Source: Myxococcota bacterium
GTDB lineage: Bacteria > Myxococcota_A > UBA9160 > PR03
NCBI GenBank assembly: GCA_030066475.1
Contig: JASJBO010000428.1
Coordinates: 1 to 5,760, forward strand
Direction: 5' to 3'
DNA: 5,760 nt
In this document: positions 4,700-5,760 of the stretch, one piece after another
Layout: every line of letters starts with the position of its first letter
How positions within the stretch are numbered: the first letter of the stretch is position 1
Notes under the pieces: model-generated
The model's database searches: none
What the model saw: only the letters and a program-made list of their open reading frames with translations
What the model was told of the DNA's origin: nothing
Position numbers and translations under genes: made by a program

Positions 4700-5760
4700 C
4701 TACCTCCACCACCGGCGCCACCACCACGGGGGCCGCTTGGTCCGTACCCGGACGGCATCACACCCCCGGAACGGCGAGCCGCTGACCGTCGATCCGGTGA
4801 GGCAGGCTTCCCGGACGCCGTGAACGAGTCCCGTCTCGGTGACCCGGAACCGCAGGACGAGGTCCAGGAAGCCGTCTCGATTCGCATCGACGACGCGTCC
4901 TCGCCCTCTCGTCGGTGCCGCTCCGTCGGGACCGAACGCCAGGCTGCTCACGTCGACGTCCGCGACGTCCAACGTGTCCGATCCGAGCAGCGCGACCGGC
5001 AGGCGCGCGCGACGGCGCAGGCGGACGATGTTCGCCCGCTTGCGGGGACGGACGTCGATCGCGACCTCGCGCGCTGCGGGCTCGACGTGCGCCAGGAAGG
5101 CCCCCCGCGAGCCGTCCTCGAAGGTCGCCCCGAAGACGACCCTGCCGTCCGAGCCGAGTCCGGTGTACTGCACGGAAGACCTTCCGATCACGTCGAGCCG
5201 CCTGATCGTCCGGACGTCTCCGGGCGCGACCTCGAGCTGCGTTCCCTCGGCCACCACGAGCACCAGCGCGTCCGGAGACTCGGCGAGATACACGGCGGCC
5301 ATGCCGCGGTAGGGATCCGAGGTATCGATTCCGGCGATGACGAGCATCTGCCCCTGCTCGTTGATGCTGAAGTCACGCAGGTGTCCGACCACGTGGTCGT
5401 CCGGCAGTCCCGGCGCCGGCTCCCCTTCGATCAGGTAGAGCGCGGTCTCGTCGTCTCGCCCCGGCCCCCAGATCCCGTCGTCGGAGCCGCCGACGTTGGC
5501 GTGGAAGGCCGGCCGCCCGAGAGCGTCGATCTTCGGAGTCGAGAAGAACCGGAACACCGTGCCGGCCGGCGCACCGGGCGCCGGGTCCCCGATGCGCGCG
5601 ATCAGACGGAGCGGCTCGCCCGATCGCATCGCCAGGACAGCCGCAGAGGACTGCCCGGGATCGGCCGAGATGGGGGACATCGTCGCGAGATCGCCGCGCG
5701 CGTTGAAGCTCGCCTGGAAGCCCCTGAGCACCTCGCCGGGCTCCAGCAGGGGCGACGGCT
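4700..5760 (-). CDS. NxxGxxAF-repeat surface protein, 3' part, with Trp/Arg-rich C-terminus (5' end outside window)
   Basis: 352 residues are visible. The frame is open to the right edge, and the first in-window start (GTG at 5731) has no signal peptide, so the gene begins outside. Seen: four units of about 60 residues with the turn motif NxxGxxAF or a variant (FNARGDLA at 18-25, IDALGRPAF at 77-85, INEQGQML at 132-139, LGSDGRVVF at 201-209). They are joined by the family's linker phrase IARIGDPAPG and the related LIEGEPAPG. This matches the known choice-of-anchor NxxGxxAF repeat family of exported proteins of unknown function. Residues 231-338 form a second domain I recognise from other secreted bacterial proteins: VAIDVRPRK, LPVALLGSDTLDV, DANRDGFLDLVL (calcium-loop-like), LTGSTVSGSPFRG, ending DAVRVR. 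The variant is unusually Arg-rich. The protein ends PPWWWRRWWR. Likely extracellular; its function is unknown. Confidence 0.85.
   Translation of the reverse strand, partial: PSPLLEPGEVLRGFQASFNARGDLATMSPISADPGQSSAAVLAMRSGEPLRLIARIGDPAPGAPAGTVFRFFSTPKIDALGRPAFHANVGGSDDGIWGPGRDDETALYLIEGEPAPGLPDDHVVGHLRDFSINEQGQMLVIAGIDTSDPYRGMAAVYLAESPDALVLVVAEGTQLEVAPGDVRTIRRLDVIGRSSVQYTGLGSDGRVVFGATFEDGSRGAFLAHVEPAAREVAIDVRPRKRANIVRLRRRARLPVALLGSDTLDVADVDVSSLAFGPDGAAPTRGRGRVVDANRDGFLDLVLRFRVTETGLVHGVREACLTGSTVSGSPFRGCDAVRVRTKRPPWWWRRWWR

Noticed and set aside
4485..4727. Extension of the CAP frame to an upstream ATG
   Set aside because: It overlaps the end of the neighbouring gene and has no signal peptide. 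The GTG with GAGGGAG and an immediate signal peptide fits far better.
5729..5731. GTG as the real start of the NxxGxxAF gene
   Set aside because: The frame is open to the window edge, no signal peptide follows, and it would start in the middle of a repeat unit.

Overview
The window is very GC-rich DNA, and every convincing gene lies on the minus strand. No housekeeping gene or rRNA is present, so taxonomy rests on style alone. The proteins combine thrombospondin type 3 (TSP3) and dockerin-like calcium repeats ending in PGPSG, a PEP-CTERM sorting tail, and NxxGxxAF repeats. That mix suggests an environmental, Gram-negative, delta-proteobacterial-type organism (Myxococcota, Desulfobacterota or Binatota style). 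This is inference, not proof.

In the direction of transcription (right to left) there are three genes. First is the 3' part of an NxxGxxAF-repeat protein (4700-5760, beginning beyond the right edge). It ends in a beta-sandwich-like domain with an EF-hand-like loop and a Trp/Arg-rich tail. Second is a complete secreted CAP (SCP/PR-1, YkwD-like) protein with an SdrD_B-like domain and a PEP-CTERM-type tail (3471-4484, GTG start). Third is a large secreted subtilisin-like (S8) protease of about 1047 residues (155-3298). Its modules are a pro-region, a catalytic domain, a PPC-like beta domain, TSP3 repeats, an unrecognised Cys-containing domain with a Gly9 linker, another TSP3 unit and a dockerin-like pair.

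The gaps between genes (215 and 172 bases) are too long for a tightly coupled operon, and both complete genes have a good Shine-Dalgarno sequence. The gap before the protease contains three tandem copies of an 11-base unit (CTGACC core, 3361-3393), the best regulatory candidate here. It also contains several inverted repeats. A 7-bp inverted repeat directly follows the stop of the rightmost gene.

Both complete genes have signal peptides and all three products look like envelope or extracellular proteins, so this is a cell-surface and secretome locus. No evidence shows that the three work in one pathway. The oddest points are a Glu where S8 peptidases have the catalytic Asp, the unknown domain inserted in the calcium-binding stalk, the PPWWWRRWWR C-terminus, and the phased repeats upstream of the protease. 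I see no mobile element, CRISPR array, tRNA or rRNA.
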